From: Eubacterium sp. | GTDB taxonomy: Bacteria; Bacillota_A; Clostridia; Lachnospirales; Lachnospiraceae | NCBI GenBank assembly: GCA_023663915.1 | Contig: JAMPGN010000001.1 | Coordinates: 13,106 to 77,105 of the forward strand | Length of the DNA: 64,000 nucleotides | Reading direction: 5' to 3' | Translations under genes and position numbers: made by a program | Part shown: piece after piece, positions 17,942 to 26,947 of the stretch | How positions within the stretch are numbered: the stretch's first letter is position 1 | Layout: the number at the start of each line of letters is the position of its first letter | The notes under the pieces: model-generated | What the model was told of the DNA's origin: nothing | The model's database searches: none | What the model saw: the letters and a program-made list of their open reading frames with translations, nothing else

Positions 17942-18598
17942 ATGGATACATCAAACTATTATAATAGAAAATATTATAATTGGCAAAAGTCGGTTGGGGA
18001 ATTTGGAGGTAAAGCTAATTTATTTAAATTTGAAAAGTACATAGGAAAAACAAGTGATGTTCTTGATTTTGGATGCGGTGGAGGATATTTGCTTGCTAAC
18101 ATCAACACGCGGGGAAGAAAGATAGGGATTGAGGTAAATCCTGTAGCAAGGGCGGAGGCAGAGAAAAAAGGAATAGAATGTTTAGAAGATATAACGAAGG
18201 TTGATGATGCAAGTGTGGATGTTTTGATTTCTAATCATGCTTTAGAGCATGTGGATAATCCTTGTTTCTATATCAATGAATTTAAAAGGGTTATTAGACC
18301 AAATGGGAAAATTGTGTTATGTGTACCACATGAAACGAATGGAAAGGTAAATTATAATGATTCAAATATGCATTTGTATACATGGAGTCCGCAGAATTTA
18401 TATAATTTATTGACTGTCAATGGATTTAAAGTAAATGAATGTCAAAGGCTGTGTCATGCATGGATACCAAATTGCAGGCAAATACAGGCATTAGTTGGAT
18501 GGAATATCTTTCATAAGTTGTGCATTTTATATAGTAAAATGAAAAGGCAGTATCAGGTGATTGCGGTTGCCACAAAACGGAATCAGAGACGAAAATAG
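17942..18598 (+). CDS. SAM-dependent methyltransferase (Methyltransf_11-like), 218 aa
   Basis: The start at ATG 17942 is chosen because GGGAGGAAG lies 7-10 nt before it; an earlier in-frame ATG at 17927 contains this site. Seen: SDVLDFGCGGGYLLANI (motif I), GIEVNPVARAEAEKKG (acid at the end of beta-2), VDVLISNHALEHVDNP and FKRVIRPNGKIVLCVPHE. These are the standard motifs of small class I methyltransferases. The C-terminal part (NLYNLLTVNGFKVNECQRL) fits the family. It likely methylates a sugar or lipid-linked intermediate. Unlike the other methyltransferase genes here, it carries no additional module. Confidence 0.82.
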   Translation: MDTSNYYNRKYYNWQKSVGEFGGKANLFKFEKYIGKTSDVLDFGCGGGYLLANINTRGRKIGIEVNPVARAEAEKKGIECLEDITKVDDASVDVLISNHALEHVDNPCFYINEFKRVIRPNGKIVLCVPHETNGKVNYNDSNMHLYTWSPQNLYNLLTVNGFKVNECQRLCHAWIPNCRQIQALVGWNIFHKLCILYSKMKRQYQVIAVATKRNQRRK

Positions 18599-18624
18599 AT
18601 TGATTGGGAGATAATATTTATAAA

Positions 18625-19653
18625 ATGAGAAGAAAAGATAGAAATATTGTGGCTTTTTTTCCCTATTCCTTGTGTCAAACCTCGTATATTCACACTATGC
18701 AGGGTTTCCTTGAAAGCAAATATGAAGTGATAGATTATTCTGATTTGCTGGATGAGATATATGATTTAAGGGAGATTAAAAGTATATATCTAAATTGGGC
18801 TGAAAATGTATTTCAGGATAAAGATATCAGGCTGATAAAAAAGGCAAAAAGCTGTGGAGTAAAGATTGTATGGGTTTATCACAATAAAATTCCACATGAT
18901 TCTGATAAAACAGATATGGCAATAAGGACTACCAGATTTCTGATCAAAATAAGCGATGTTATAATTGTCCATTCCCATCAAAGCATCGAAATTTTAAAAC
19001 AATTTGAACCCAAATTGAAATATGAAAAAGTTAAATTTTTGGCGCATCCAGAATTTGTGGGCGATTACTTTGGATATGCGCAACCAGATGAAACACCGAG
19101 GAATAAAGAACGGTTCCTTTTTGCGTTTTATAGCCAGCTTAGACCTTACAAAAATATTGAAATTCTTATTAACGCTTTTAACCGGCTTGATAAATCATAT
19201 GAATGTGAGTTGGTTATTGTGGGACAAGCTCCATCGAAAGAATATTTTAATTTACTGAAGGAGATGGCGCAGAATAATGACAAGATTACGCTTACTGCTC
19301 AGTATATAAATTCGCTGGAGATGGCTGCTTATTTGGAACAGGCAGATATACTGGTGTTACCGTATAGCTATAAAAGCGTAATGAATTCGGGAACTATGAT
19401 TATGGCTTTTTCCTATAAAAGAACGGTTATTGTACCGGATATTTGTATGGCGAATGATTATGATGATTCTTTAATTTACAAATACACTTATGGCGATGAG
19501 GAGAATCATATCCATGAGTTACATAAGAAAATGGAGATGGCATATAAAGACGGAAAAGAACGGTGCCGGGAAAAAGGAGAAAAGTTATATCATATTGTAA
19601 CGCAGGATAATGCAAAAAATAAAGTAAAAGAGGAATTGATTCGTATTGTATAG
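18625..19653 (+). CDS. glycosyltransferase family 4, ~342 aa
   Basis: The ATG at 18625 follows GGGAG at a rather long distance; an in-frame TTG at 18604 is an alternative with no visible site. N-terminal half: IVAFFPYSLCQTSYIHTM, IKSIYLNWAENVF, VKIVWVYHNKIPHD and VIIVHSHQS. C-terminal half: LFAFYSQLRPYKNIEILI, LVIVGQAPSKEYF and ADILVLPYSYKSVMNSGTM. This is the GT4 outline of the GumH/AceC-like group, with a modified donor-site motif. It probably adds a hexose to the lipid-linked repeat. Only 10 nt separate it from the next gene. Confidence 0.78.
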   Translation: MRRKDRNIVAFFPYSLCQTSYIHTMQGFLESKYEVIDYSDLLDEIYDLREIKSIYLNWAENVFQDKDIRLIKKAKSCGVKIVWVYHNKIPHDSDKTDMAIRTTRFLIKISDVIIVHSHQSIEILKQFEPKLKYEKVKFLAHPEFVGDYFGYAQPDETPRNKERFLFAFYSQLRPYKNIEILINAFNRLDKSYECELVIVGQAPSKEYFNLLKEMAQNNDKITLTAQYINSLEMAAYLEQADILVLPYSYKSVMNSGTMIMAFSYKRTVIVPDICMANDYDDSLIYKYTYGDEENHIHELHKKMEMAYKDGKERCREKGEKLYHIVTQDNAKNKVKEELIRIV

Positions 19654-19663
19654 GGATTGAGGT

Positions 19664-20173
19664 ATGATTTTATTTTTATGGATAGCCAGTTGTATTGTAT
19701 GCGCACTTCTGGGGTGTTATTTTGGTGATAGGAAGATCAAGAAAAAAGTGAGACCAATACTCTGCAAAAAAACTGAGCGGCAGATGGCATCTGATTATAG
19801 AGCGGATTTATTATATAAATGGCTTGTTGCTGAAAAAAACAACATAAATATTTTATCTGTATTCAATAGTATTGAGACAGAGAATATAGGAATATATGGC
19901 TATGGGATTGTGGGAAAACAGTTAGCCAAGGAAATGAAAGATGCCCAAATTAAGATTACCTGTATGATTGACAGAAATGCACATAATATAGAATGTGATT
20001 ATCCGATTTATACGTTAGATGATGAATTGCCGCAACTGGATATCATTATTGTTACCAGCATGAATTTGAATGAAATTAAGAATCATATGAAACAAGAAAA
20101 CTGTAAAATAATTTTATTAAGAGACATGTTAGAATTAGCTATAGAACGAAAATGTGAGAACGCAGGAGAATGA
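19664..20173 (+). CDS. YGxG module with N-terminal membrane segment, 169 aa
   Basis: Residues 1-21 are a hydrophobic span with two Cys (MILFLWIASCIVCALLGCYF), followed by a basic stretch (DRKIKKKVRP), so an N-terminal anchor with the rest in the cytoplasm is likely. From ~residue 48 comes the recurring module: helix DLLYKWLVAEKNN, IGIYGYGIVGKQLAKEM (Y78-G79-Y-G81), CMIDRNAHN, LPQLDIIIVTS and the ending ILLRDMLELAIE. Closest relatives in the window are the proteins at 22666 and 23198. No catalytic domain is attached. Preceded by GGATTGAGGT. A 130-nt gap follows in which I recognise no promoter or terminator. Confidence 0.65.
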   Translation: MILFLWIASCIVCALLGCYFGDRKIKKKVRPILCKKTERQMASDYRADLLYKWLVAEKNNINILSVFNSIETENIGIYGYGIVGKQLAKEMKDAQIKITCMIDRNAHNIECDYPIYTLDDELPQLDIIIVTSMNLNEIKNHMKQENCKIILLRDMLELAIERKCENAGE

Positions 20174-20303
20174 TTGGTATATATTGATATATGCAGATAA
20201 TATTTGGATATTAGAAAAATAGAAATAAAATTAAGGCAAAAATATTATATAGACGCTGTGCAACGTCTTATGAAGAAATAGCACTGTTAGGGAAGGAATA
20301 AGC

Positions 20304-21539
20304 ATGAATATATTATACTTGAACCTTTATGATGAACTTGGCGGGGCAGAGAAAATATGTAATTTATTATATCGTCAATCCTCGAACGGGGATAAACATT
20401 ATCGTTTTGTATTAGCAGGAAACAAGAATAATGATAAAAATTCATATAGCTTATTTTCAATACATGTTTTTAAAGAAATCGAAAAAGATCTGATAGAATA
20501 TGATTTATTAAAAAAAATAGTGAGAATATTGGCGTTGATGCGTATTGTGTGGATTATATTAGTGAAACGGATCGATGTGGTACATTTGCATAATACGCAT
20601 GATTATTTAATCAGTTGTAGAGGGATAAAAGTACTTTTAAAGTTTGTGCCTGTCGTGTGGACGCTTCATGATATGTGGTCTATGACCGGAGGCTGTATGT
20701 ATTCAGCCAAATGTACCAAATGGAAAGACGGATGCAGAAACTGTAAGAGTTTCTCAGTATATCCGGCGTTGGTCAATGAGTTGACAGAAAGATTCTATTT
20801 ACAGAAGAAAGCGTTATTTACAGAGAACCATTTATATCGAGTATGTCCGTCAAAATGGCTTTATAACATGATAAAGGACAGTGGGATAGGGGTCAAAAAT
20901 TTGCTCTGGATACCAAATGGTGTTGACATAGAAACTTTTCGGAGGATTGATAAGAAAACAGCGCGAAGGAAGCAGCATTTGAGCGAAAATAAAAAATATT
21001 TGTTATTTGTTGCTGCATCAATAAATAATATATTGAAAGGCATGAATTACTTATTAGATGCGGTTAAGATGCTTAATGATGTGAAGGATTTAGAGATTTT
21101 AGTTATAGGGAATACGAAGCATAAAATTTCAGCAGGCGGAATACCTGTTCATAGGCTGGGATATATTTCGGATGAAAAAGTATTAAATGAAATATATGCA
21201 GCAGCAGACTTATATATTCTTCCGAGCATAGCAGAGAATTTTCCGTGTACTACTTTAGAGGCTATGGCGTCGGGGACGCCGGTTGTTGCATTCATGGTTG
21301 GAGGCATTATTGAGCAATTGGATGAGGAATCGGGGTTTTTGGTAGGTGAGTCTGGTGAGTCTTTATCGAGGGAATTAGCAAGGAAGATTAGAATGGCATT
21401 ATCAGATCAAGAAAGGTTAGGTGATATTTCGGAGAAGGCTTATAGAAGGAGCGTGAATTTATTCTCAGCTGATAGCATGAATGCTAAGTATAGAACTTTG
21501 TATAAAAAAGTCTTAAAGAAATATAGGAGTTTCAGATGA
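20304..21539 (+). CDS. glycosyltransferase family 4, WcaC-like, 411 aa
   Basis: Preceded by GGGAAGGAATAAGC. N-terminal half: NILYLNLYDELGGAEKIC, VDVVHLHNTHDYLI-like and WTLHDMWSMTGGCMY followed by a Cys-rich segment (CTKWKDGCRNC). That segment is characteristic of the WcaC-like GT4 enzymes of colanic-acid-type loci. C-terminal half: WIPNGVDIETFRR, LLFVAASINNILKGMNYL, RLGYISDEKVLNEIYAAAD and AENFPCTTLEAMASGTPV with E-x7-E. A retaining transferase using a nucleotide sugar is expected. Its stop overlaps the next start (ATGA), so the two GT4 genes are probably translated in tandem. Confidence 0.87.
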   Translation: MNILYLNLYDELGGAEKICNLLYRQSSNGDKHYRFVLAGNKNNDKNSYSLFSIHVFKEIEKDLIEYDLLKKIVRILALMRIVWIILVKRIDVVHLHNTHDYLISCRGIKVLLKFVPVVWTLHDMWSMTGGCMYSAKCTKWKDGCRNCKSFSVYPALVNELTERFYLQKKALFTENHLYRVCPSKWLYNMIKDSGIGVKNLLWIPNGVDIETFRRIDKKTARRKQHLSENKKYLLFVAASINNILKGMNYLLDAVKMLNDVKDLEILVIGNTKHKISAGGIPVHRLGYISDEKVLNEIYAAADLYILPSIAENFPCTTLEAMASGTPVVAFMVGGIIEQLDEESGFLVGESGESLSRELARKIRMALSDQERLGDISEKAYRRSVNLFSADSMNAKYRTLYKKVLKKYRSFR

Positions 21540-22642
21540 AAAAACTACTGTTGGTGAGACCATTTGCTAATGTCATGAATATAAGCACTTACAATTCGCA
21601 GGAAATAGGTTTGTGTAAAGCCTTCTGTCAGTCTGGCTTTGATTGTGATATTGTTTATTTTTCAAAGACAAATCATGAAGAGATAGTATATCGTGATGAA
21701 AAGCACAGAGTTAAAATGATATGGAGAAAGGGCGTTGTATTCGGAACTAGGGCAATTTATGTTGATTTTTTGAACCCGTTTAAGCTATGGAAATATGATA
21801 TGATCATTTCCAATGAGTATGATCATATTATGAGTATCCTGCTGGCATTGCTTCATAGAAATGTATATATATATAATGGACCGTATTTTAATACATTTGA
21901 AGATGAGCAAAGAATGAAAGCCTATGATCTAATATCTGTACCAGTGTGTAATGCATTTGTAAAATGTATTTTTTCAAAATCAGATGATGCTACGACATTT
22001 TTGAGGAATAAAGGTTTGAAAAAAGTAGCAACTGTAGGAGTTGGACTGGATATTTCCAAATTTTCTAAAGAGGATAAAACTTGCGATCAAGCAATGATGA
22101 ATGACCATGCAGGAACATATCATATCCTTTATGTGGGAACTGCGGAAAAAAGAAAACGTGTTGGGTTTATCATGAGGGTGTTCGAGGTTTTATGCGGTGA
22201 AAGGGAGGATGTACGGCTTATTGTTGTAGGCATAACAGATAAAAGGGAAATCAATCGCCTTTTAAGATCCATCGATGTTATTCATAGAGACCGTGTTTCT
22301 TTTTTAGGGAAAGTGGATAATCAGCGGATGGCGGATATATATCAAAAGGCAGATTGCCTTGTCTTGGCGTCTGATAAGGAAATATTCGGAATGGTGCTTC
22401 TTGAAGCGATGTATTTTAAAACGCCATGTATTGCAAAGAACGTTGCCGGTCCCAAAACGGTTATTGAGCATCAAGTAAATGGAATTTTGGAGACAGACTA
22501 TAATGTTGAGAAGTGGAAAGAGGATATTGAATATTTGTTGGATAATCCGGATGTGAGAGTCGGCATGGGGGAAAATGCCTATCATAAAGTAATGTCTGAG
22601 TTTACTTGGAGTAAAATAGCGTGTAAAATGTTAAATAAATAA
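21536..22642 (+). CDS. glycosyltransferase family 4, 368 aa
   Basis: Overlaps the preceding GT4 gene by 4 nt. Seen: NSQEIGLCKAFCQSGFDCD-like N-terminus, MIISNEYDHIMSILLAL, VATVGVGLDISKFSK, ILYVGTAEKRKRVGFIM, RVSFLGKVDNQRMADIYQK, ADCLVLASDKEIFGMVLLE (with the two donor-site glutamates) and KTPCIAKNVAGPKTVI. This is a standard GT4 layout. Substrates are unknown. It is followed after 23 nt by a module protein with a strong ribosome binding site, continuing the pattern of transferase genes alternating with module genes. Confidence 0.85.
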   Translation: MKKLLLVRPFANVMNISTYNSQEIGLCKAFCQSGFDCDIVYFSKTNHEEIVYRDEKHRVKMIWRKGVVFGTRAIYVDFLNPFKLWKYDMIISNEYDHIMSILLALLHRNVYIYNGPYFNTFEDEQRMKAYDLISVPVCNAFVKCIFSKSDDATTFLRNKGLKKVATVGVGLDISKFSKEDKTCDQAMMNDHAGTYHILYVGTAEKRKRVGFIMRVFEVLCGEREDVRLIVVGITDKREINRLLRSIDVIHRDRVSFLGKVDNQRMADIYQKADCLVLASDKEIFGMVLLEAMYFKTPCIAKNVAGPKTVIEHQVNGILETDYNVEKWKEDIEYLLDNPDVRVGMGENAYHKVMSEFTWSKIACKMLNK

Positions 22643-22665
22643 AATATAAATTAAGGAGGCAGAAA

Positions 22666-23154
22666 ATGAAAAAAGGATTTGGTGGAGTATTATCAACATT
22701 GGCAGGAATGGCAGCCGGAGCTGTAGCAGGAGGTGTGTCGGCAGGATCGATCTCATCGAAGAAAATCAAAAAAATGTCAGACGGAGCGGCAAAAGTCCAT
22801 GTGCTGTATATGGCATTTGATCAATGGCTTCATGTGCGTCAGGAAGGCAAAACGCTGGTAGAATATTTTGAAAAGCAGGGATATAAAACGGTTGCAATAT
22901 ACGGTATGAAAGAGCTGGGAGAGCGCCTGTATGATGAGTTGCAAGGCTCCGATATTACAGTAAAATACATCATTGATAAGAATGCAGATTCGATTTATGC
23001 AGATGTAGATGTGATAACTCCGGACGAGGAATTGGAGCCAGTAGATGTGATTGTTGTAACCGCTATTTATTTCTTTGATGAGATTGAAGAGATGTTGAGC
23101 GAGAAGGTGGATTATCCAATTGTTTCCTTGGAAGATATTTTATACGAAGTATAA
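22666..23154 (+). CDS. YGxG module with Gly/Ala-rich hydrophobic N-terminus, 162 aa
   Basis: AAGGAGGCAGAAA precedes the ATG. Residues 1-28 are Gly/Ala-rich and moderately hydrophobic (GVLSTLAGMAAGAVAGGVSA), then basic (SSKKIKKM). This is more like a small-residue helix that packs in or on the membrane than a cleavable signal. From ~residue 46 is the module: MAFDQWLHVRQEGKTL, VAIYGMKELGERLYDEL (Y79-G80), YIIDKNADS, LEPVDVIVVTA and VSLEDILYEV at the very C-terminus. It lies in tandem with the related gene at 23198. Function unknown; a membrane-attached scaffold or nucleotide-binding accessory is inferred. Confidence 0.66.
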   Translation: MKKGFGGVLSTLAGMAAGAVAGGVSAGSISSKKIKKMSDGAAKVHVLYMAFDQWLHVRQEGKTLVEYFEKQGYKTVAIYGMKELGERLYDELQGSDITVKYIIDKNADSIYADVDVITPDEELEPVDVIVVTAIYFFDEIEEMLSEKVDYPIVSLEDILYEV

Positions 23155-23197
23155 GCTGTAGGAAAATACGGAAATAGGGTGATGGAGGAAACATATT

Positions 23198-23677
23198 TTG
23201 AAGAAAAGCATTTTAGCTGCCGGATTTTCGGGCATGGTTGGAATTGTGGCTGGGGTTACTCTGCAAAAAAGAAAAAGCAGTAAACTGACAGGTACATATC
23301 GGGCGATGGCAAGTAAAAATATGGACATTCTCACCCTATTTAATCAATGGATTATTTTAAAACATAAAAATGTCCGTTTTGCTGAATATTTCGATAAGTA
23401 TCAGTATCAATCCATAGCTATATATGGCATGAGTTTCGTGGGACAGCGGCTGATGGATGAATTGAAAGATTCTTCTGTAGAAATAAGATATGTTGTCGAT
23501 AAAAATGCGGCGTATGTGCATAGCGATCTGCAGATTTTCAGACCGGAGGACGATCTGCCGCCAGTGGATGCGATCATAATCACGCCATTGACTTTTTATA
23601 AGGAGATAAAGGAACAGCTGGAGCATAAGGTGAACTGTCCTCTTATTTCAATTGAAGACTTAATGTATGAACTCTGA
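23198..23677 (+). CDS. YGxG module with hydrophobic N-terminus, tandem paralogue, 159 aa
   Basis: TTG start with GGAGG 9 nt upstream; no better ATG exists before the domain. Residues 1-22 are hydrophobic and glycine-rich (SILAAGFSGMVGIVAGV), then basic (QKRKSSK). The module follows: LFNQWIILKHKNVRFAEYF, IAIYGMSFVGQRLMDEL (Y76-G77), YVVDKNAAY, LPPVDAIIITP and ISIEDLMYEL at the end. It is clearly a paralogue of the gene 43 nt upstream, diverged well beyond recent duplication. The similarity covers the full length including the terminal motif, which implies selection on both ends of the protein. Confidence 0.66.
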   Translation: MKKSILAAGFSGMVGIVAGVTLQKRKSSKLTGTYRAMASKNMDILTLFNQWIILKHKNVRFAEYFDKYQYQSIAIYGMSFVGQRLMDELKDSSVEIRYVVDKNAAYVHSDLQIFRPEDDLPPVDAIIITPLTFYKEIKEQLEHKVNCPLISIEDLMYEL

Positions 23678-23715
23678 TATAACATTAGTTTTGGCAACCC
23701 GAAAGGAACACGGAA

Positions 23716-24849
23716 ATGATTATTTACGGTGCTGGAAATAGAGGACAAGCTCTCTATAAAAAATGCAAGGAAACAAAAACTAAGATAGATGGATTCATTG
23801 ATAAAAGAGCAAATGAGATTGATAATTCTATATTTGGCGAAAATGTTAAGATATTAACCATTAATGAAGCAATTGCACATGGGTGGCAGGAGAAAACAGT
23901 AATGATAAGCCCTGTTATATGTGATGCTATAGTATGTGAATTACAGAATCTTGGATTTCAAGATATTATATGCTTAAATGATATCATGGAATGTGCCTCA
24001 CCTTATTATACACCTGTCAAAGAAGAAGAGGGAGATTTTTGCCATGCAGTTCCATTTAATCATTACGAATCACCATATGCTGATCTGGCATTAGTTAGAA
24101 AAAATAAAGATCAAATATATAATATCAACAAGGAAATGAATATCAATTTTGATATAGAAGGTCAAATAAACCTGTTAAATCGGATGTCCGAAATTCCGTT
24201 GCTCAATTGGTCTGCAACAAAGGCAGATAACGGTTTCAGATATTATTTTGATAATATTTGGTTTGGCTTTTCTGATGCAGCTGCTCTGTATGGCATGATA
24301 ATGCTAAATAAGCCAAAGCATATCATAGAAATCGGTTCCGGCTTTTCTACTTCGGTAATTCTTGATACCAATGAATATTGTTTTAACAATGAAATTAATA
24401 TCGAATGCATTGAACCACGCCCAAAGAGACTGAAAGACTTATTAAAAGAAAGTGATAATATTGTAATCCACGAAAATGATTTACAAGAAATGTCATTAGA
24501 CCTATTCAGTAAATTACAGCAAAATGATATTTTATTTATTGATTCATCACATGTGATCAAAACCGGCTCTGACGTTTCATATGAGTTGTTTGAAATACTG
24601 CCTATGCTCCCTAAAGGGGTATATATACATTTTCATGATATATTTTGGCCATTTGAATATCCTATGAAATGGTTGACGGAAGGTCGTGCTTATAATGAGC
24701 AGTGGATATTGCGCGCACTTTTAACAGACAGTACCGCGTATAAAGTAACGCTATTTGGTCATCAATTACAATGTCTTGCAGAAGCAGGTATTATACTGCA
24801 TATTAATCCAATATATGGTTTGAGTTCAATATGGATAGAAAAACTGTAA
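23716..24849 (+). CDS. N-terminal YGxG module fused to class I SAM methyltransferase, 377 aa
   Basis: Starts directly with the module: MIIYGAGNRGQALYKKC (Y4-G5-A-G7), IDGFIDKRAN, TVMISPVICD and IICLNDIMECA, ending near residue 100. After a ~70-residue linker comes a methyltransferase of the Methyltransf_24-like type: HIIEIGSGFSTSVILD, INIECIEPRPKRL, NDILFIDSSHVIKTGSD and VYIHFHDIFWPFEYPM. The likely substrate is a sugar or small acceptor in the glycan pathway; the HDIFWP segment resembles the metal-assisted group of sugar methyltransferases. The domain order matches the gene at 15084, although the methyltransferase halves differ. Confidence 0.77.
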   Translation: MIIYGAGNRGQALYKKCKETKTKIDGFIDKRANEIDNSIFGENVKILTINEAIAHGWQEKTVMISPVICDAIVCELQNLGFQDIICLNDIMECASPYYTPVKEEEGDFCHAVPFNHYESPYADLALVRKNKDQIYNINKEMNINFDIEGQINLLNRMSEIPLLNWSATKADNGFRYYFDNIWFGFSDAAALYGMIMLNKPKHIIEIGSGFSTSVILDTNEYCFNNEINIECIEPRPKRLKDLLKESDNIVIHENDLQEMSLDLFSKLQQNDILFIDSSHVIKTGSDVSYELFEILPMLPKGVYIHFHDIFWPFEYPMKWLTEGRAYNEQWILRALLTDSTAYKVTLFGHQLQCLAEAGIILHINPIYGLSSIWIEKL

Positions 24850-24905
24850 CTATTCAATACATGTCGAAGCAGTTATGAGTTCTAAATGTGAGGCGAAGAC
24901 AACTT

Positions 24906-25805
24906 ATGAATATTTTAGATTTGCTGTATTATATCAGAAATCAGGAAGACGTGTATTGGGACATCGGCAAAAGAGTAAAGTACGAGGATGCCATTAATAG
25001 AATAATGCCGTGTTACTTTAGGGCATTTCCGTGTAAAGCACTGCAAAAACAAAGTAGAAAACAAAAAGTAATCGTTTCGCTTACTACAATACCTTCAAGA
25101 ATTGATAAAGTCTGGATTCCGATCGAGTGTATGATGCGGCAATCCCATAAACCTGATGAAATCATACTATGGCTCGGAGAAGAATTTAAAAATATGGAAT
25201 TGCCTCAAACATTAAGGGAATTACAGGCGAAAGGGCTAAATATAAGGTGGTGTAAGGATGTCGGTGTGCATACAAAATATTATTATGTCCTAAAGGAGTA
25301 CAAGGATGCCTATGTAATTACCATCGACGATGATATGTATTACGGAACGGGTTTGATCAAGGATTTATTGCGGACGGCGCATAAATATCCCGGCTGCGTA
25401 TGCGCAAGATGGGTGTGGCAGCTCAGATATTCGTTACATAACCGGATGTATGAAAGCACCAGATTTAATTCTTTTGTCTTGCGGAATGATAAGGTTATGC
25501 CTTCACATGAATTGCTGGCATTGGGGGTAGGCGGCGTCCTATACCCGCCCGGATTGTTAGAAAAGGAATTATTTGAGTTAGATAAAGCAAGGGAACTTGC
25601 TAGAAACGCTGATGATATATGGCTTAAGGCAGTTGAAATAATAAATGGCGTGAAGGTTGCAAAGGTGGAAGAAAAGTTTGCGCCTGATGTTATTGTGTCA
25701 GAGACACAGGAGGTGGCTTTGAGCCACCAGAATGTTGGACAGAACAATAATCAGAAATATCTTCAAATTGTATTTGATCATTACAATCTCTGGGAATTGA
25801 TCTGA
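24906..25805 (+). CDS. putative glycosyltransferase (GT-A), 299 aa
   Basis: ATG 24906 is preferred over in-frame GTG 24888, which lies on the purine-rich GTGAGGCGAAG stretch that can act as ribosome binding site. Seen: VIVSLTTIPSRIDKVWIPIE, a GT-A opening; PDEIILWLGEEF; then YVITIDDDMYYGTGLI with a DDD metal motif; ARWVWQLR; and a late NADDIWLKAV, where the acids often bind the acceptor or metal. This pattern occurs in uncharacterised capsule-locus transferases. Donor unknown. Its stop lies 8 nt from the end of the convergent deacetylase-like gene. Confidence 0.75.
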   Translation: MNILDLLYYIRNQEDVYWDIGKRVKYEDAINRIMPCYFRAFPCKALQKQSRKQKVIVSLTTIPSRIDKVWIPIECMMRQSHKPDEIILWLGEEFKNMELPQTLRELQAKGLNIRWCKDVGVHTKYYYVLKEYKDAYVITIDDDMYYGTGLIKDLLRTAHKYPGCVCARWVWQLRYSLHNRMYESTRFNSFVLRNDKVMPSHELLALGVGGVLYPPGLLEKELFELDKARELARNADDIWLKAVEIINGVKVAKVEEKFAPDVIVSETQEVALSHQNVGQNNNQKYLQIVFDHYNLWELI

Positions 25806-25813
25806 GGCAAAAA

Positions 25814-26851
25814 TTAATATAACTGATACCTCACGTAATTGATCAGATGAACATAGTCTTCATTTGTAATGTCAGGAAAAATATCAATATTTAAGCGCTC
25901 CAGATCAGGGCGCACTTCGGTATGTAACGTGTTAAGCAAAGCTAAGACCAGCTTGTTTTCTTGCCGTGTACAGTAGTCTGAAAGATGTATGACCGGTTTG
26001 CCACAGAGGGTGGCATCGTGGATTTTTTGAGAGTCGGACACAACAAAATTCTTTGGCAGGAATCCATTTTGTGCAAGAAACTTATACAGCTCTCTCGCAA
26101 TTTCGCCCGCGCCATAGAGTGAGAAATTGGAATCATTTAAATAGGACAATAATTTGTCAAAGGTTTTTTTGCCAAGGGAGTCATCCACAACGCTTGGCAG
26201 ATTGAGGGCAGATAATGCCGTGGGAGTTATGAAAGTATGTCCTTGTTCTAACAGGTATGCTATAATTTGATTGTGCGTCGCAAACTCAGCATCGTTCCAG
26301 TAGGACGGATGACCTTGGAGAATGAAGTAGGGATAATTTTTAATAGGATTGTAGTTTTCAAGGAAATATACAAAATCTGGAAGACCGGTCTTGATTTCGT
26401 AATTGCATCTCATCAGCATTTTTTTGGCGGATGAATTATAGGATGCATCTACTGCAAAAAGGTAATTTTCTATTTCGGAACAGGTATTTGTAAGAGCTTT
26501 CATAGTGGTTTCAGTGCTATTGTTATGTGGTGAGCCGAAAGTTTTCGCATCAAAACCCAGATGTTCTTTCATTAATTTCTGGGTGGTGGTCAAAGAATAA
26601 ACCTGCGCTTCATAGGAAGCGGTAGAGAATTCTTCTTCCGTATGAAAATATCCGTGATTCCAAAGTTCGATATTCTGTCTGGACCAACTGATGAGCGTGC
26701 TTATATAGTTTGGATCATGGAAGTTAAGGCTTTTTCCAATCAGACCAAAAGAGCAGGGGATATGGTTTGCAATGGAATAATCAGCAGTGCGTTTAAAGCT
26801 CTGGAAGGTTTCCAGTGATAAATCATCGTATTTTAAAATGATGTATGCCAT
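25814..26851 (-). CDS. polysaccharide deacetylase-like domain with C-terminal YGxG module, 345 aa
   Basis: The only minus-strand gene in the polysaccharide locus. Residues ~1-215 resemble the NodB/DUF2334-like deacetylase fold: KYDDLS (acids D9, D10 in place of TFDD), WNHGYFH with the H-x3-H metal pair (H66, H70), then KTFGSPHNNS and FILQGHPSYW. The C-terminal ~100 residues are the recurring module (FSLYGAGEIARELYKFL, Y246-G247-A-G249, then FVVSDSQKIHD). No signal peptide is seen, so it would act inside the cell, unlike secreted peptidoglycan deacetylases. It may de-N-acetylate a sugar nucleotide or lipid-linked sugar (inference). It is transcribed divergently from the GT2 gene at 26948. Confidence 0.7.
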   Translation of the reverse strand: MAYIILKYDDLSLETFQSFKRTADYSIANHIPCSFGLIGKSLNFHDPNYISTLISWSRQNIELWNHGYFHTEEEFSTASYEAQVYSLTTTQKLMKEHLGFDAKTFGSPHNNSTETTMKALTNTCSEIENYLFAVDASYNSSAKKMLMRCNYEIKTGLPDFVYFLENYNPIKNYPYFILQGHPSYWNDAEFATHNQIIAYLLEQGHTFITPTALSALNLPSVVDDSLGKKTFDKLLSYLNDSNFSLYGAGEIARELYKFLAQNGFLPKNFVVSDSQKIHDATLCGKPVIHLSDYCTRQENKLVLALLNTLHTEVRPDLERLNIDIFPDITNEDYVHLINYVRYQLY

Positions 26852-26947
26852 ATTATGAGTATCATGCCTTTCTTCAGATGAGTTACTAACATTTTATATT
26901 AGGAAAGAGCGGCAAGTCAATGAAAATATTCTTGGGAGGTCAATACT

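Noticed and set aside
20174..20303. Terminator or riboswitch in the 130-nt gap
   Set aside because: Only a 5-bp stem (AGACG/CGTCT) with no T run; AT-rich matches to promoter hexamers are poor. Nothing can be supported.
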